A DNA stretch of 64,000 bases from Pelodera strongyloides (Eukaryota; Nematoda; Chromadorea; Rhabditida; Rhabditidae), in the NCBI GenBank assembly GCA_036852015.1, contig JAANDG010000050.1, positions 310,001 through 374,000 of the forward strand. The letters run 5' to 3'. Numbering within the stretch: the stretch's first letter is position 1; the number at the start of each line of letters is the position of its first letter. A program made the position numbers and the translations under genes. The notes beneath the pieces were generated by a model. That model was not told the DNA's origin and searched no databases. It saw only the letters and a list, made by a program, of their open reading frames with translations. Of this stretch, positions 40,101-47,582 are shown piece by piece.

Positions 40101-40258
40101 ATATGACCAGATATATATATGTAAAAAAAATACCCGCTAAGACACAAAGAACGATCAATCCTCCAAACCAAAGGACAAACTACAAAATGACGTACCGTTT
40201 CATGTGGCTCATCCACATACTCATCGTCTTCTTCTTCGCTGCTCGACGCGCCGAGCAT
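13503..40258 (-). CDS. unc-31: UNC-31/CAPS: calcium-dependent activator protein for secretion (complete)
   Basis: CAPS proteins bind PI(4,5)P2 and syntaxin/SNAREs and prime dense-core vesicles for calcium-triggered release of neuropeptides; C. elegans unc-31 is the founding gene. Thirty-six exons join in phase from ATG at 40258 to TAA at 13505-13503, giving about 1,380 residues, the expected family length. Order: acidic start [25 protein letters not shown] region, C2-like domain (about 415-540), PH domain (about 550-665), MUN-type domain and a C-terminal vesicle-binding region ending [10 protein letters not shown]. Motifs nearly identical to vertebrate CAPS include [44 protein letters not shown] and QQNEEHH-like KENEEHH. 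Exon coordinates are in the domain entries. One intron is GC-AG. Two extra possible exons are listed separately. A start further upstream is excluded by an in-frame TAG before the ATG. Confidence 0.97.
14184..14325. repeat. GACTACA heptamer tandem array
   Basis: About 140 bp of uninterrupted 7-bp units with two short breaks near the right end, in the last unc-31 intron. It is a minisatellite-like array. The repeated Thr-Asp-Tyr-Arg-Leu-Gln frame across it is not a gene. Confidence 0.95.
15227..15309 (+). repeat. dispersed repeat AGTACTTTCGC...GGGTTCCCTTTGG, copy 1
   Basis: Shares AGTAAGTACTTTCGC, TCTTAGGGTTCCCTTTGGTT and GACGTTCTTTATTTSTATTG with the inverted copy at 59312-59392. A 38 bp fragment is at 36113-36150. 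Origin unknown. Confidence 0.6.
15518..15699. mobile_element. TTAA palindrome, CCGGCCGG family
   Basis: TTAAAGCGAAATAACGGCCG on the left and CGGCCGATATTTCGCTTTAA on the right; inner arms TTTTTGAAATGCATCG and CGATGCGTTCCAAAAA. Centre has GCTCGAATTTAGCTCGATTT. 182 bp, in the intron between exons 32 and 33. Confidence 0.85.
16979..21256 (-). CDS. unc-31: unc-31 exons 24-30: MUN-type priming domain
   Basis: Exons 21256-21133, 20757-20651, 19504-19348, 19141-19000, 18029-17874, 17548-17407 and 17140-16979. They encode the helical segment shared by CAPS and Munc13 that contacts syntaxin. Key stretches are [107 protein letters not shown] and [14 protein letters not shown]. Each has a close vertebrate CAPS counterpart. 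Split codons at every junction restore the expected residues. Confidence 0.96.
18345..18532. mobile_element. TTAA palindrome, CCGGCCGG family
   Basis: TTAAAGCGAAATACCGGCTT at the left and GGTATTTCGCTTTAA at the right, with TTTTTGAAACGCATCG inner arm. The right arm is more mutated (GAGCGGGTGG for CCGGCCGG). Confidence 0.85.
18803..18984. mobile_element. TTAA palindrome, CCGGCCGG family, abutting a splice donor
   Basis: TTAAAGCGAAACACCGGCCG to CGGCCGCTATTTCGCTTTAA. Its right end is 15 bp from unc-31 exon 27, so the intron reads GTGAGCGGGC and then enters the element almost at once. Confidence 0.88.
20022..20203. mobile_element. TTAA palindrome, CCGGCCGG family
   Basis: Left end TTAAGCGAAATACCGGCCGA (one A shorter than other copies), right end GGCAGTATTTCGCTTTAA. 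Lies in the unc-31 intron between exons 25 and 26. Confidence 0.85.
21973..22155. mobile_element. TTAA palindrome, CACGTGG family (left end degraded)
   Basis: Right end CCCCACGTGTCATGCCGCTTTAA is intact. The left arm has GGCAACACGTGGGTTTGAA. Inner arms pair ACAACTGCATTYYCATCCAT-like with GAGAATGCAGTTGTCC. In an unc-31 intron. Confidence 0.6.
22273..22314 (-). CDS. unc-31: possible 42-nt cassette exon of unc-31
   Basis: [14 protein letters not shown], flanked by CCTTTCAG and GTGCCT. It sits between exon 23 (ending ...LSLLER) and exon 24 (starting VLMKDVV). Both junctions are phase 0, so it can be included or skipped without a frame change. Vertebrate CAPS reads straight from LSLLER to VLMKDI, which makes the skipped form canonical. 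The donor is weak (GTGCCT). Evidence is splice signals and phase only. Confidence 0.45.
22553..22674. mobile_element. TTAA palindrome, CACGTGG family
   Basis: Left TTAAAGTGATATGGCACGTG, right CCACGTACCATACCGCTTTAA trimmed to 122 bp, with TTTTGAAACG/GTTTTGCAAA arms. Intronic. Confidence 0.75.
22933..25322 (-). CDS. unc-31: unc-31 exons 19-23: PH-to-MUN connecting region
   Basis: Exons 25322-25230, 24854-24747, 24452-24373, 23458-23357 and 22996-22933. These are the most conserved CAPS residues in the gene: [17 protein letters not shown], then [56 protein letters not shown] and [19 protein letters not shown]. Exon 19 ends at CTA|GTCAGT in phase 0 and joins exon 20 directly, as in vertebrate CAPS (...CLGWFSPGQ). 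Confidence 0.96.
22985..23040 (-). repeat. short repeat with tRNA B-box-like block, copy 1
   Basis: ACCAGCACGACCAGGGTTCG followed by AATCC is repeated almost exactly at 23998-24048, and in part at 2186-2210. GGTTCGAATCC matches the T-arm promoter consensus of tRNA genes, but no cloverleaf could be drawn. It overlaps the 3' splice-site side of unc-31 exon 23. Probably a SINE remnant. Confidence 0.4.
23998..24048 (+). repeat. short repeat with tRNA B-box-like block, copy 2
   Basis: AAAGGATTCTAGTACCAGCA then CGACCAGGGTTCGAATCC, on the same strand as the block near 22990. No neighbouring acceptor stem or A box was found. Confidence 0.4.
24971..25010 (-). repeat. 20-bp perfect tandem duplication carrying a splice donor
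   Basis: The 20-mer TTACTACTTACGGGGAACAT is present twice in a row. On the minus strand each copy contains CCCC|GTAAGTAGT, a strong 5' splice site, so the 25002-25122 candidate exon has two identical donors 20 nt apart. Confidence 0.95.
25002..25122 (-). CDS. unc-31: candidate alternative or poison exon in unc-31
   Basis: A strong TTTTTTTTACAG acceptor and GTAAGTAG donor flank 121 nt. In one frame it is open ([12 protein letters not shown]... to ...EHQIMFP) and runs in frame into exon 20, but it needs two bases from upstream while exon 19 ends in phase 0. Spliced after exon 19 it gives [12 protein letters not shown] and a stop. It is absent from the vertebrate CAPS layout. It may be a poison exon, a decoy, or part of an isoform with an unseen upstream exon. 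Confidence 0.4.
25785..27456 (-). CDS. unc-31: unc-31 exons 15-18: PH domain
   Basis: Exons 27456-27340, 27075-26964, 26180-26077 and 25910-25785. The PH domain starts at [20 protein letters not shown] and ends with the typical C-terminal helix, [19 protein letters not shown]. The basic KKWKRRFF and YRQKK strands are those expected to bind PI(4,5)P2. [16 protein letters not shown] after it matches the vertebrate linker. Exon 18 ends CAA|GCAAGT, so its intron is GC-AG; no GT fits the phase nearby. Confidence 0.96.
26334..26753. mobile_element. TTAA palindrome, AAGGGTCAGG family
   Basis: Left TTAAAGGGTCAGGTCCATTT, right AAATGGACCTGACCCTTTCA (the right TTAA is mutated to TTCA). A 420 bp palindrome; inner arms carry CAGCAATTTACCATGGCCAG and its mirror. 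An 11-bp C run interrupts the left half. Related to 40809-41225. In the unc-31 PH-domain intron. Confidence 0.85.
27180..27241. repeat. 31-bp tandem duplication
   Basis: TTTTTGTGTATGAATATCAC followed by CAAGACARTC occurs twice back to back, in an unc-31 intron. Confidence 0.9.
27662..29000 (-). CDS. unc-31: unc-31 exons 11-14: C2-like domain
   Basis: Exons 29000-28898, 28442-28324, 28080-27969 and 27751-27662. The first exon begins with a Ser/Asn-rich basic linker ([14 protein letters not shown]) and then [63 protein letters not shown] and SFEDKELGK follow the CAPS C2 strands. The aspartates that bind calcium in classical C2 domains are not evident in the usual loop positions, as in other CAPS proteins. 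Confidence 0.96.
28505..28576 (+). repeat. tRNA-like pseudogene or SINE head
   Basis: 72 bp with a 6-bp acceptor-like pairing (GCCTGG/CCAGGC), an A-box-like GGTGGTTAAGTGCC and a correctly placed T-loop TTCGATTC. The anticodon and T stems are mispaired (C-C and A-C), so a working tRNA is unlikely. Downstream T-rich DNA (TTTTTTTT near 28630) would fit a pol III end. In an unc-31 intron. Confidence 0.45.
28707..28878. mobile_element. TTAA palindrome, CCGGCCGG family, abutting a splice donor
   Basis: TTAAAGCGAAATACCGGCCG to GGCCAGTATTGTCGCTTTAA, 172 bp, ending 19 bp from unc-31 exon 11. Confidence 0.88.
29786..29949. mobile_element. degenerate CACGTGG-family palindrome
   Basis: TTAAAGCTGTATGATACGTG on the left; ATTCAAAACCACGTATCTTA on the right, where the final TTAA is lost at the junction with the Helitron-like copy. 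Confidence 0.55.
29942..30208 (+). mobile_element. Helitron-like short repeat, copy 3
   Basis: Starts TCTTATAAAATAAAGGAGAA, has TGTCCGCAACG, ends GTCGCCACAGGCGGCGATAG then CCGTCAGG. It joins the end of the preceding palindrome, suggesting insertion in or beside its TTAA border. Confidence 0.45.
30532..30708. mobile_element. TTAA palindrome, CACGTGG family
   Basis: TTAAAGCGGTATGTCACGTG to CCACGCGGCATATCGCTTTAA-like end, 177 bp, arms CTGCATT/AATGCAG. Confidence 0.8.
32270..32396. mobile_element. CACGTGG-family palindrome, short
   Basis: TTAAAGCGGTGACACGCGCT to CCACGTGCCATTCCGCTTTA; the right TTAA is now TTAC. 127 bp. Confidence 0.65.
32724..32835. mobile_element. CACGTGG-family palindrome, diverged
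   Basis: TTAAGGTGGCATAACAAGCG to CGCCTGTTATACCGCATTAA, 112 bp; GGTTTGTGAAACATATG faces CACATTTCAAACACC. Confidence 0.65.
32889..36344 (-). CDS. unc-31: unc-31 exons 6-10: conserved N-terminal third
   Basis: Exons 36344-36273, 35851-35709, 33962-33833, 33638-33558 and 33046-32889. They read [109 protein letters not shown] and [19 protein letters not shown]. All align without gaps of note to vertebrate CAPS upstream of the C2 domain. Confidence 0.96.
33156..33370 (+). mobile_element. Helitron-like short repeat, copy 4
   Basis: Begins near TTATTATATAAAGGAGAAGG, contains GATATAAAAGGAGAGCCGGA and GAGCAAGCGAAAT, and ends AGTCGCCTCAGGCGGCGATA then GCCGTCTGG before a T. Closest relative is 2799-3037. 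In the unc-31 intron between exons 9 and 10. Confidence 0.5.
33752..33826 (-). repeat. tRNA-like SINE fragment
   Basis: On the minus strand TGGCTCAGTGCCAAGTGGCT resembles an A box and GGGGGTTTGATTCCCGC a B box. GGCTCAG and CTGAGCC pair to a long hairpin. The 5' GCCTCCA does not pair with the 3' CGCTACAG, so it is not a normal tRNA. A TTTT run follows about 10 bp later. Confidence 0.45.
34255..34422. mobile_element. TTAA palindrome, CCGGCCGG family
   Basis: TTAAAGCGAAATGCCGGCCG to CCGGCCGGGATTTCGCTTTAA, 168 bp, arms TTTTTGAAACGCAT/ATTCAAAAA. Centre carries TTATGCAGCATATGCAAATG. Confidence 0.88.
34590..34806. mobile_element. TTAA palindrome, GCTAGCCCCTT family with internal repeats
   Basis: TTAAAGCGAAATGCTAGCCC to GGGGCTAGCATTTCGCTTTAA, 217 bp. 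Inside, GATCGTACAAAATTAGCATA plus GGATACAT and GGATTTGCTTATCATATG form one inverted and two direct copies. The outer 14 bp match the CCGGCCGG family exactly, the arms do not. A relative lies at 59533-59708. Confidence 0.88.
35105..35197. mobile_element. CACGTGG-family palindrome, short
   Basis: Left arm AAGCAATATGCACGTGGTTTT, reduced at the edge; right arm AAAACCACGTGTCATCCGC and TTTAA. About 93 bp. Confidence 0.6.
35509..35675. mobile_element. TTAA palindrome, CACGTGG family
   Basis: Left ATAAAGCAGTATAGCACGTG, right CCGCGTGTCATACCGCTTTAA; 167 bp. The right end is 33 bp from the donor of unc-31 exon 7. Confidence 0.75.
35923..36098. mobile_element. TTAA palindrome, CCGGCCGG family, right end truncated
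   Basis: TTAACGCGAAATACCGGCCG on the left; on the right CGTTTCAAAAACCGGCCGC then breaks off, followed at 36113 by a fragment of the GGGTTCCCTTTGG repeat. Confidence 0.75.
36493..40258 (-). CDS. unc-31: unc-31 exons 1-5: N-terminus
   Basis: Exons 40258-40196 (from ATG), 38626-38462, 37536-37388, 36912-36757 and 36571-36493. Start [20 protein letters not shown] resembles vertebrate CAPS MLDPSSSEEE. Next comes a Ser/Pro-rich, probably disordered segment ([30 protein letters not shown]), then the charged [36 protein letters not shown] and [18 protein letters not shown], all closely conserved. An in-frame TAG 51 nt upstream of the ATG fixes the start. Confidence 0.95.
38276..38445. mobile_element. 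TTAA palindrome, CCGGCCGG family, abutting a splice donor
   Basis: TTAAAGCGAAATACCGGCTG to CGGCCGGTATTTCGCTTTAA, 170 bp, ending 16 bp from unc-31 exon 2. Confidence 0.88.
38627..40195 (-). other. first unc-31 intron, 1.6 kb
   Basis: No exon supported. A CACGTGG-family left arm (TTAAAGCGCTATGGCACGTG, from 39111) has no clear right partner. The remainder is unique AT-rich DNA with T-rich tracts. Confidence 0.5.
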
Positions 40259-40317
40259 CCTCTGAAGGGTTCGGTTCCGCCTGCTGCCGAACTTTTTGCA
40301 GCCCGGCTAGACGGCCT
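40259..40317 (-). promoter_or_regulatory. unc-31: 5' UTR and acceptor (possible trans-splice site) of unc-31
   Basis: TTCGTTTACAG ends at 40316 and is followed by a 57-nt leader before the ATG. No matching upstream donor was identified, so the acceptor may receive a spliced leader, or a distant 5' non-coding exon. A GC-rich block lies further upstream (about 40448-40545), against an AT-rich background, and may be part of the promoter. Confidence 0.4.
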
Positions 40318-40808
40318 GTAAACGAAAGCTAACAATGAGAAGAAATACATAGTTGTCCCAACCAACAATATATAAAAAAAAATCCGTTTTTATAGCAAGC
40401 GGTAAACCAATGTCAACGTAAAATTTCGCATGGTCGTCGCACTAAAAGAGACTGCGGGGTGGGGACCCAAATTTCGGGTGCGCCATGTGTTTGCCGCGAA
40501 CCCTTTTCCCACTCTATGTGCGCGGCCCAACCGCAGAGTTGCATCAGTGGAACGAAATGATAATTGGTACCACTGACCTTATCTTTATTCTTGTGCCGAT
40601 TTGGTGTGAACTTGATCTTTTTGTAACAAAATAAACTCGACGGATTTTAAAAAGTGTAAAGGCTGCCGAGCACCCGCTTCGAAAATTGATCTGAAAAATT
40701 TGTAGGAAATTGTTAAGAATTACGGTATTTAGTATTTGTGAAAAATCAAGAATAAAACCAATCATAGTTAGGTTCACGAATCAACAACATGAGACGAGTA
40801 AGTACCCC

Positions 40809-41225
40809 TTAAAGGGTCAGGCCCATTTCAAATGACCCCTATTTTTGATGATTCCATCTGATTCTCCATGTCAAATATAGTAGGATGCAATATTTTTCTA
40901 ATTTTCAAGCTCAAAATTCACACACTATTCAGCAATTTACCGTGGGCAGTCATACCCAACTATCTATCGCAGTTGGCACGCCCATTCGCGCTGATTGGCC
41001 AATATCGCAATTGCCACGCCCAATAGAGCATATTGCCCAATTAGCGCGAAGGGGCCTGACAACCGCGATAAATAGTTGGGTATGACTGACAATGGTAAAT
41101 TGCTGAATACTGCATGAATTTTGAGCTTGAAAATTAGAAAAATATCGTATCCTACTATATTTGACATGGAGAATCAGGTGGAATCATCAAAAATAGGGGT
41201 CATTTGAAATGGGCCTGACCCTTTA
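40809..41225. mobile_element. TTAA palindrome, AAGGGTCAGG family (best preserved)
   Basis: TTAAAGGGTCAGGCCCATTT to AAATGGGCCTGACCCTTTAA, 417 bp. Arms share TGAATTTTGAGCTTGAAAAT-type segments, AGCAATTTACC and AGTCATACCCAACTAT with mirrors; the centre pairs GATTGGCCAATAT with ATATTGCCCAATTAGC. No coding capacity. Confidence 0.9.
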
Positions 41226-41667
41226 ATAGTATAACGGTATAATGGGGAACTACAAGAAACTGGTTTGTCAGAACATTACCTATTACGATGTAGCAACACG
41301 AAAACAGCAAAATTATACTCATGAGACCAAAAATGGGGTAGCTATATATCTTGACTGGTTGGCAGCACAGCCCACGCGGTGTCCTAACACCTATCAAGCA
41401 CATATATACAACATTTGAATCTCAAAATAACCTCTGAAATCTTTTCGTTTCTATAAATAAACATATTGTTTACGTAAAGACGGGATGCTATGATGAAAAA
41501 TCAAATTGGGAGAGAAAGGGCAGTGACGCGCTTCAAAAGGAATAGAATTGTAGGAAGTAGAAAACCAATATATTGGCAAAATTATACCGGCGGACTATTC
41601 AGAACAACAACAGTGAAGGGAAAACCGATAGATAATAAAGTAGGTCAGAGTGACGCATTTATATATT

Positions 41668-41792
41668 TAAAACGGTATGGTGGGCAAGTGCTATGTGCCA
41701 CGTATGTTCGGTTATGTGTAGGAAAGGTACACAATGGTATAGATGTAGTTGTCCAGAATACGTTTAGTGAACCGCGTGTCATGACACTTTAA
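41668..41792. mobile_element. CACGTG-family palindrome, diverged
   Basis: TTAAAACGGTATGGTGGGCA to ACCGCGTGTCATGACACTTTAA-like end; 125 bp. Confidence 0.55.
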
Positions 41793-41904
41793 CAAAAAAA
41801 ATTACAATTTACAGCTCCAATAATGAAATATTCAGATGAGCAGTTTTCCTTTTCTGGATGAATGTGCAGACATAGTAAAAGAATGAACAACATACCTAGA
41901 ACAG

Positions 41905-41923
41905 AGAGAAAGAAGAGAGAGAG

Positions 41924-41956
<33 letters not shown>
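41905..41956. repeat. GA microsatellite
   Basis: Mostly (GA)n with a few interruptions, intergenic. Confidence 0.9.
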
Positions 41957-41959
<3 letters not shown>

Positions 41960-42888
41960 GGAGAGTGGCAGGGAGATATTCGGTTTCCTATTTCCAATAA
42001 ATGGACGATAGGTTTGCTTTTCCATTCGACATGAAGAACAAATTCCCCTGCTAGGAATGATGAAATATTTCATTGCAATTCTAAAACGCAGAAGTTTTTG
42101 AACGTTCTTTGAACATGCCAAGTTCAAAATACCGCGAGGTTTCAAAAAAGTGCACATTTAGTGTGGGAATTATTCAGCTGGTTCGGGCACAATTTGCCTG
42201 AATAAGAAAGGAACAAAAAAAAGGAAAATTGAAAATAAAAGTCGTATCTAGATGAAAACAAGTTTTTATTTTATTTTCCTCTACAACATACGCGTTACCT
42301 TTGTTTGTACCTGGATGTCCAGATTACCGGTTCAGTTACCCAAGTTTGAGGTTACGAAGGAGGAGAGAGCAAATATGCATTCCGCAATCAATAGTGAGCG
42401 AAAAGTGATTAGAATGTGGAATACTGCATTTTTTCATCTTATATAAAGATAAGTAACGTAAATATGATTTATTGCAGTATTGATTAGTTGGTCATTCTTA
42501 CACCATTTTATTGCAAGCATGGCATGTGTGCTGTTTGTCGCAATAAAAAAAATATTATATTTATTACTGGCCCGTCCCTTTAATTATTCCATGCGTGAAA
42601 CTAGAAAGGTCGAGCAAAAGCCCAGGAAATTTAATTTGGCATTATTAATTTACTAGCAGGTGAAATTAATACCGGTGCGCTGCTTTCTCATACTAATAAC
42701 AAAAAATGCAAAACTACAGTTTTCACATTATTTTACTCTAGTGGAACATGATCAAAAAATCTATACTACGTGGAAACATACTACGTGCATAGGAAACTTG
42801 TGTACTCTCTTATTTTCACTCGTTATAAGCAATTACGGTGGCGGTACAACACTGAAACGGTGACGGAAAAAAATAATGATTCTGAAAG

Positions 42889-42960
42889 CGCTAATTGCTG
42901 GATAATTGCTGCAAACGCTAATTGCTTGATAATTGCTGCAAACGCTAATTGCTGAATAAT
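42889..42960. repeat. 26-bp tandem repeat, about three copies
   Basis: CGCTAATTGCTNGATAATTG with CTGCAAA between copies, three units, the last incomplete. Intergenic. Confidence 0.85.
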
Positions 42961-43252
42961 TACAAATGCTGCAAAATGCTGCTTCGCTACAATTTTTGCT
43001 GCGCTTGCGAAAGCCGTCCACTGAAATTGAAACGTTTGCTTTTCGAGCGTCTGAATGCGCATTTTGATGGGAAAATTCCCACACAAGGGTAAGAATTAGG
43101 AAAAGAAAAGGGGGATTTTTAAACGCAATTTTGGAGTGTCGCGTGTAGATTTGTACAAATTATACGTGAAAAAAAGTCGAAAATTTTGATAAAATGAAAT
43201 CGACGAAAGCATATAATAAAGTGAACATCGTTCATGAAGGAGGCGCCGTGCA

Positions 43253-43434
43253 TAAAGCTAAATAACGGCCGGTTTTTGAAACGCATCGAGTACTCCAACA
43301 TTCTTATGTGTCATATGCAAATGAGCATAATTATCATAAAAAATAGATCCTAATTGGGCCGCACTTCGCAAAAAATACATAAGAATGCAGTTGTCGACGA
43401 TGCGTTTTAAAAACCGGCCGCTGTTTCGCTATAA
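43253..43434. mobile_element. CCGGCCGG-family palindrome, borders mutated
   Basis: ATAAAGCTAAATAACGGCCG to CGGCCGCTGTTTCGCTATAA. The TTAA borders have changed to ATAA/ATAA; arms TTTTTGAAACGCATCG/CGATGCGTTTTAAAAA are intact. Confidence 0.8.
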
Positions 43435-43592
43435 GCAATTGATTTTAATTGCATATGTTCGAAAATGACTGAAATAAAAAAATCACATTTGGGGATCAGA
43501 TCCAGATGTAAATAACCTAACAAAAGCGAATTGCAATTTTTAGGAAACTTTGCTCAAAATCTGAACAAATGTCTAAAAAAACGGAGCAAAAA

Positions 43593-43654
<62 letters not shown>

Positions 43655-43657
43655 TTT
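43593..43657. repeat. poly-A tract followed by T run
   Basis: About 58 A and then 7 T. It could be a retroposon tail or an assembly-prone homopolymer; no element was found on its 5' side. Confidence 0.9.
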
Positions 43658-44159
43658 CGGTTTTTGACCGGTGAAGAATTTTTTTAGAAAAAATTACAAA
43701 GATTTTATGCACTCGAAATTGAATGTTGGATAGAGTAGTTTTTCTCACAACAGAGAAGCCTCTCATAAATATTGATGACTTTTTATATGAAGCATCCCTC
43801 ATAAATAGCAAGTAGACGGCAAAAATAGCCACTGAAGAAGTGAAGTACTGTATCTAGTCATAGCGTACTGTATCTTCACCACTGTGAACCGTTTTGGGAA
43901 TCCACTGGGATTGGGTATCATTGGTACATTAATGAAACGGAATTATTTCCGGAAAAATTTTCCATTTTCTGTATTTTAAAAATGAGCATAAGTCGGGTCT
44001 CCCCTTGACCCATTTATTACGTTCTATGACGAAAGCTGTTTATTCCCATTGTTTTCAAAAACAGACTATTTTTAGACGCAATTCGTCCGTTACGACTAAG
44101 AATTCGATTCTGTTGTTTATGTGAAACGCTTAGAGAAAAAACCAGCAATGAGGAAATAC

Positions 44160-44290
44160 TGAAATAGTGACAGGTCACTGACCATTTGGTGACCATGTGA
44201 TGACCTGTTGATGGCGATTTTCGAGAAAACTTGGTCACTCCATGGCCATCAAGTGGTCACTTGGCCCACAAAAAAACCGGAAACCGTGGC
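44160..44290. repeat. GGTCACCAAATGG dispersed repeat, copy 2
   Basis: CACTGACCATTTGGTGACCA, AAAACTTGGTCACTCC and CATCAAGTGGTCACTTGG, in the same order as 10192-10378. Confidence 0.55.
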
Positions 44291-44703
44291 CAATTGGGTT
44301 GCTCCTTTTCTATGTAGTTATTCCGCAAAATACTTTTCTCACTCATAACTACACTTCGTTTAGTTTATTTTCTTTGGGTGCCGCGTTGGGCTTTTTTACA
44401 GCTCGCGTCATGTGTCATACTCGCGAGAAGTTAGCTGCGGTCGCGACAAGATTCACTTTAATTTCTGGAATACAGTTACTAAGACATACCAAACAACATT
44501 AGAGATCAGCCTAACTGCCTAATTATTTTTGAAATACGTAGTAATTACGTTCTTGTAAGTTGTAAGTCACATTTGCAGCCATCCCATAGAAGAGCAAAAA
44601 CAAGAATCGGAATTGAAATCTTCGAAGCCATTCAGCCATAGCAGGAAAAAAATTAATGGTGGGGCAATTAAACGACGTGTGCAGTCCTATTTTCAGGGAA
44701 ATA

Positions 44704-44704
44704 T

Positions 44705-44741
<37 letters not shown>
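44704..44741. repeat. GA microsatellite
   Basis: Pure (GA)n of about 38 bp. Confidence 0.95.
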
Positions 44742-44746
<5 letters not shown>

Positions 44747-46565
44747 TTCTGCATATCCGCGCTGCGCGCTTGAGGGCTTGAGAAGCACGGCTGAGGACTG
44801 GCTAGTAAGTTGCCAACACAAATATGGGGATAGTGCCCAACAAAAATCTTGATTAATAAATTTTAAATGACCCATACTCATACTATACGATGAGAATTCA
44901 GGGCAATAGAAGACCAGACCAATATACATTAATTCTCCCATAATTACTTTTACAATTATAATTATCTGAATTTCCTACACTTCAAACTAAAAGGTCGGCG
45001 TATCATTAACTTTCTGCCGTTTGAAAAAATAAGGAATGTCACGCAAGGCCTTCATTTATGATGTGCTTATACATGAAAGTGGGGATATTTCTGATCTTAC
45101 AATTCCGCGAAGGGCTAATTAATTTTCGAGGCAAACTCCTTCACACACAACGCACATAATTGAAGAAGATCACTTCTCGTTGGTTAATTAATTATCCAAC
45201 AAAAATTGTAGTTTAGAGTTTATAGTTTGACCTGCGTCTGGTTTTACAAAAATCCACAAATAATATCAAAGCATGAAGTTTATAGCAGGAGAAAAGTATA
45301 AGACTTGATTCGTTAGATGTTAGATGTAAAATTCAGTGGATAAAAAAGGTTAGAAAACATTATTCGATATGTGTTATGTTGTGCTGCAAGGTTGTACTGT
45401 AGAATTGAAATTTAAAATTCACTTCGAGGTAGTAAATGCGCCGGGCTCTCACGTACAAATTTACATACAGTACAGTAAGTGTAAATCGGTGAATTTCTAC
45501 TACTATATTCAGTTGTTATATTCAGACGTTATGGATGAAAATTAGCATAGCCCTAAGAAACTCGCATATGTTTCTTGAAATTGTGAAGAACCAAGCAGCT
45601 AGCAAATTTTGCTAACTCTATGCTATGATTTCCGTAACACGTAAAACGAATGAACTAAAAATTTACGAAAGAAAATGGTCGGACTCTGCAGCTACAACCT
45701 ATACAGTTTGTATAAATAAGAGAAAAAGTGGGAAATAATGACGAAAACGACAAAACGACGAAGACGTAAGAAATTCCTGAAATTTATGCCAAAGGTGTCC
45801 TAACAGCTTTGCGTTACAAGGAACTGCTATTGCAGTCAAATATGGATAATTTTCCTTTGTGAAATCGACCTTTGTTCTTAGAAACGCAATTCTGTTCATA
45901 TTGTTTACGCGACATTTAAAATACAAAATCAAACATTAAACATTAGGTATAGAGGATATTTAAATATAATAATAATTAGTGTAATTCACAACAAAATAGT
46001 CATCGACACGGAATTTAAGGGCATTGAATCTCTGCATCAGACAGAAGAAACAATAAAGATAATCCGTAGACTTTAATAGGCTAGGTGATTTTATTTCTTA
46101 AAAAACTGGCAACACTCCAGGCAGACAAAATCGCTCACAACAAATGGCATAACAGAAAAACAATGTTGAAGAAAACACCAATCTAAAGGTGTAAACACAA
46201 TAACATAACCTCTATCGCTGCAAGGAAAGGGGTAATTTCTGTTGACGCACTTGGTGTAGTTTGCGCACTTGATGTGCAGTTTGCGCACTTTTTGTATCCG
46301 TGTGCAACTGGTCTCAAACGAACTAATCACTCGCTTCCTCAAGACTCAAGAAACTAAAAGAAGAGAAGAAGAAGGAGAGAGAAAGAATATTGGGGAATTT
46401 CCTCGGTGAGGCCGTGTGCGGGGTTGGTCCCGCGTTGCGGCCCTTAGCTAGGGCCCTATAGGGGCCCTATGGATATATGCAATGGGGCCGCTCTTCTGAG
46501 GCCAACACACATAGACAAGCAAAGACAACGGACGTTAGTAGCACCTCAGACATCCTCTCTCCCTC

Positions 46566-46573
46566 ACTCTTTC

Positions 46574-46616
<43 letters not shown>
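46566..46616. repeat. CT microsatellite
   Basis: (CT)n, nearly pure, intergenic. Confidence 0.95.
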
Positions 46617-46969
46617 CAGGATTTAAAGGAAAGAAAAAACCTGGCTTCTCCTAAAACGGCACTATGTTTAGTGCCCAGTGTAACACTAGTAGATAATAAA
46701 TACTTCATCGTGAGAAATTGCCCAATTGGGAACATAGTAATGAGTAAAATACGTATTGGAATATACATACGCCATTGGTTGCATCTAGATTCAAATAAGC
46801 TTTAACTAAAACGTAAAAAATTATGTTGTTTTTCTGTGTGGGCCACGAAAATAAACCACCCAATTCTGCTTATTTTTATTAGATTCCGAAAACATTACCG
46901 CAGTCTGTGTCGCACATAAGGACATAAGACACGAAAATTATCTGGCTTATTGGATAAAACCTAAGCCAG

Positions 46970-47170
46970 GACAATCGCGGACAACTAAGGACTACCGGGT
47001 ACCTGTAGATGAGAGGTGGACACCTGATGCAGACAGTGGGCAGCCGTGGGCACCAGTGGACAACAGCGGACAACCATGGGCAGCCCCGAACTATGTATGA
47101 TTGGGCGGCCGCGGACAACAATAGACAACTCAGCAATACAATGCTTTAATTGGGTCACAGTGGGCAACTT
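46970..47170. repeat. degenerate GTGGACAAC/GTGGGCAGC repeat block
   Basis: CGCGGACAACTAAGGAC, CAGTGGGCAGCCGTGGGCA, CCAGTGGACAACAGCGGACA and ACCATGGGCAGCC are irregular copies of a 10-12 bp unit. The block is GC-richer than its surroundings. Confidence 0.6.
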
Positions 47171-47582
47171 TGGCCACTGTGTCGTTTGAAAATTGGCACA
47201 TTTTCCGCGACGGTATGGCTCGCTGAATTAGTGTGCCAGCTCAAAAGAGCTATTATGCGGAACCATCGTTAACCTTAATAACAGTAGATGTTATGCGTAG
47301 AAACTATTTGTTTTTGGTATGGTGTAGAGAATTTTCAGCTGAATAAGCCCACAGTAAGCAATAAACTATGTGTTAATTTGCAGTGAAAATATAGAGTGAG
47401 ATCAGCTCAAAATTGGCACCGAAATTATCTTTCCCTTGTATTTTTGATTCCCCAGCCAGATTCACTTTCCCATTCCCAACTATATTTGCCATAGTCCGCA
47501 TGGTTCTTGACATTTCTTTGAGTATTTTTGATTGCTGCTTTGCAATCACTTCGAAATTTAGCATGCGAGCGCCCCAAATTAG

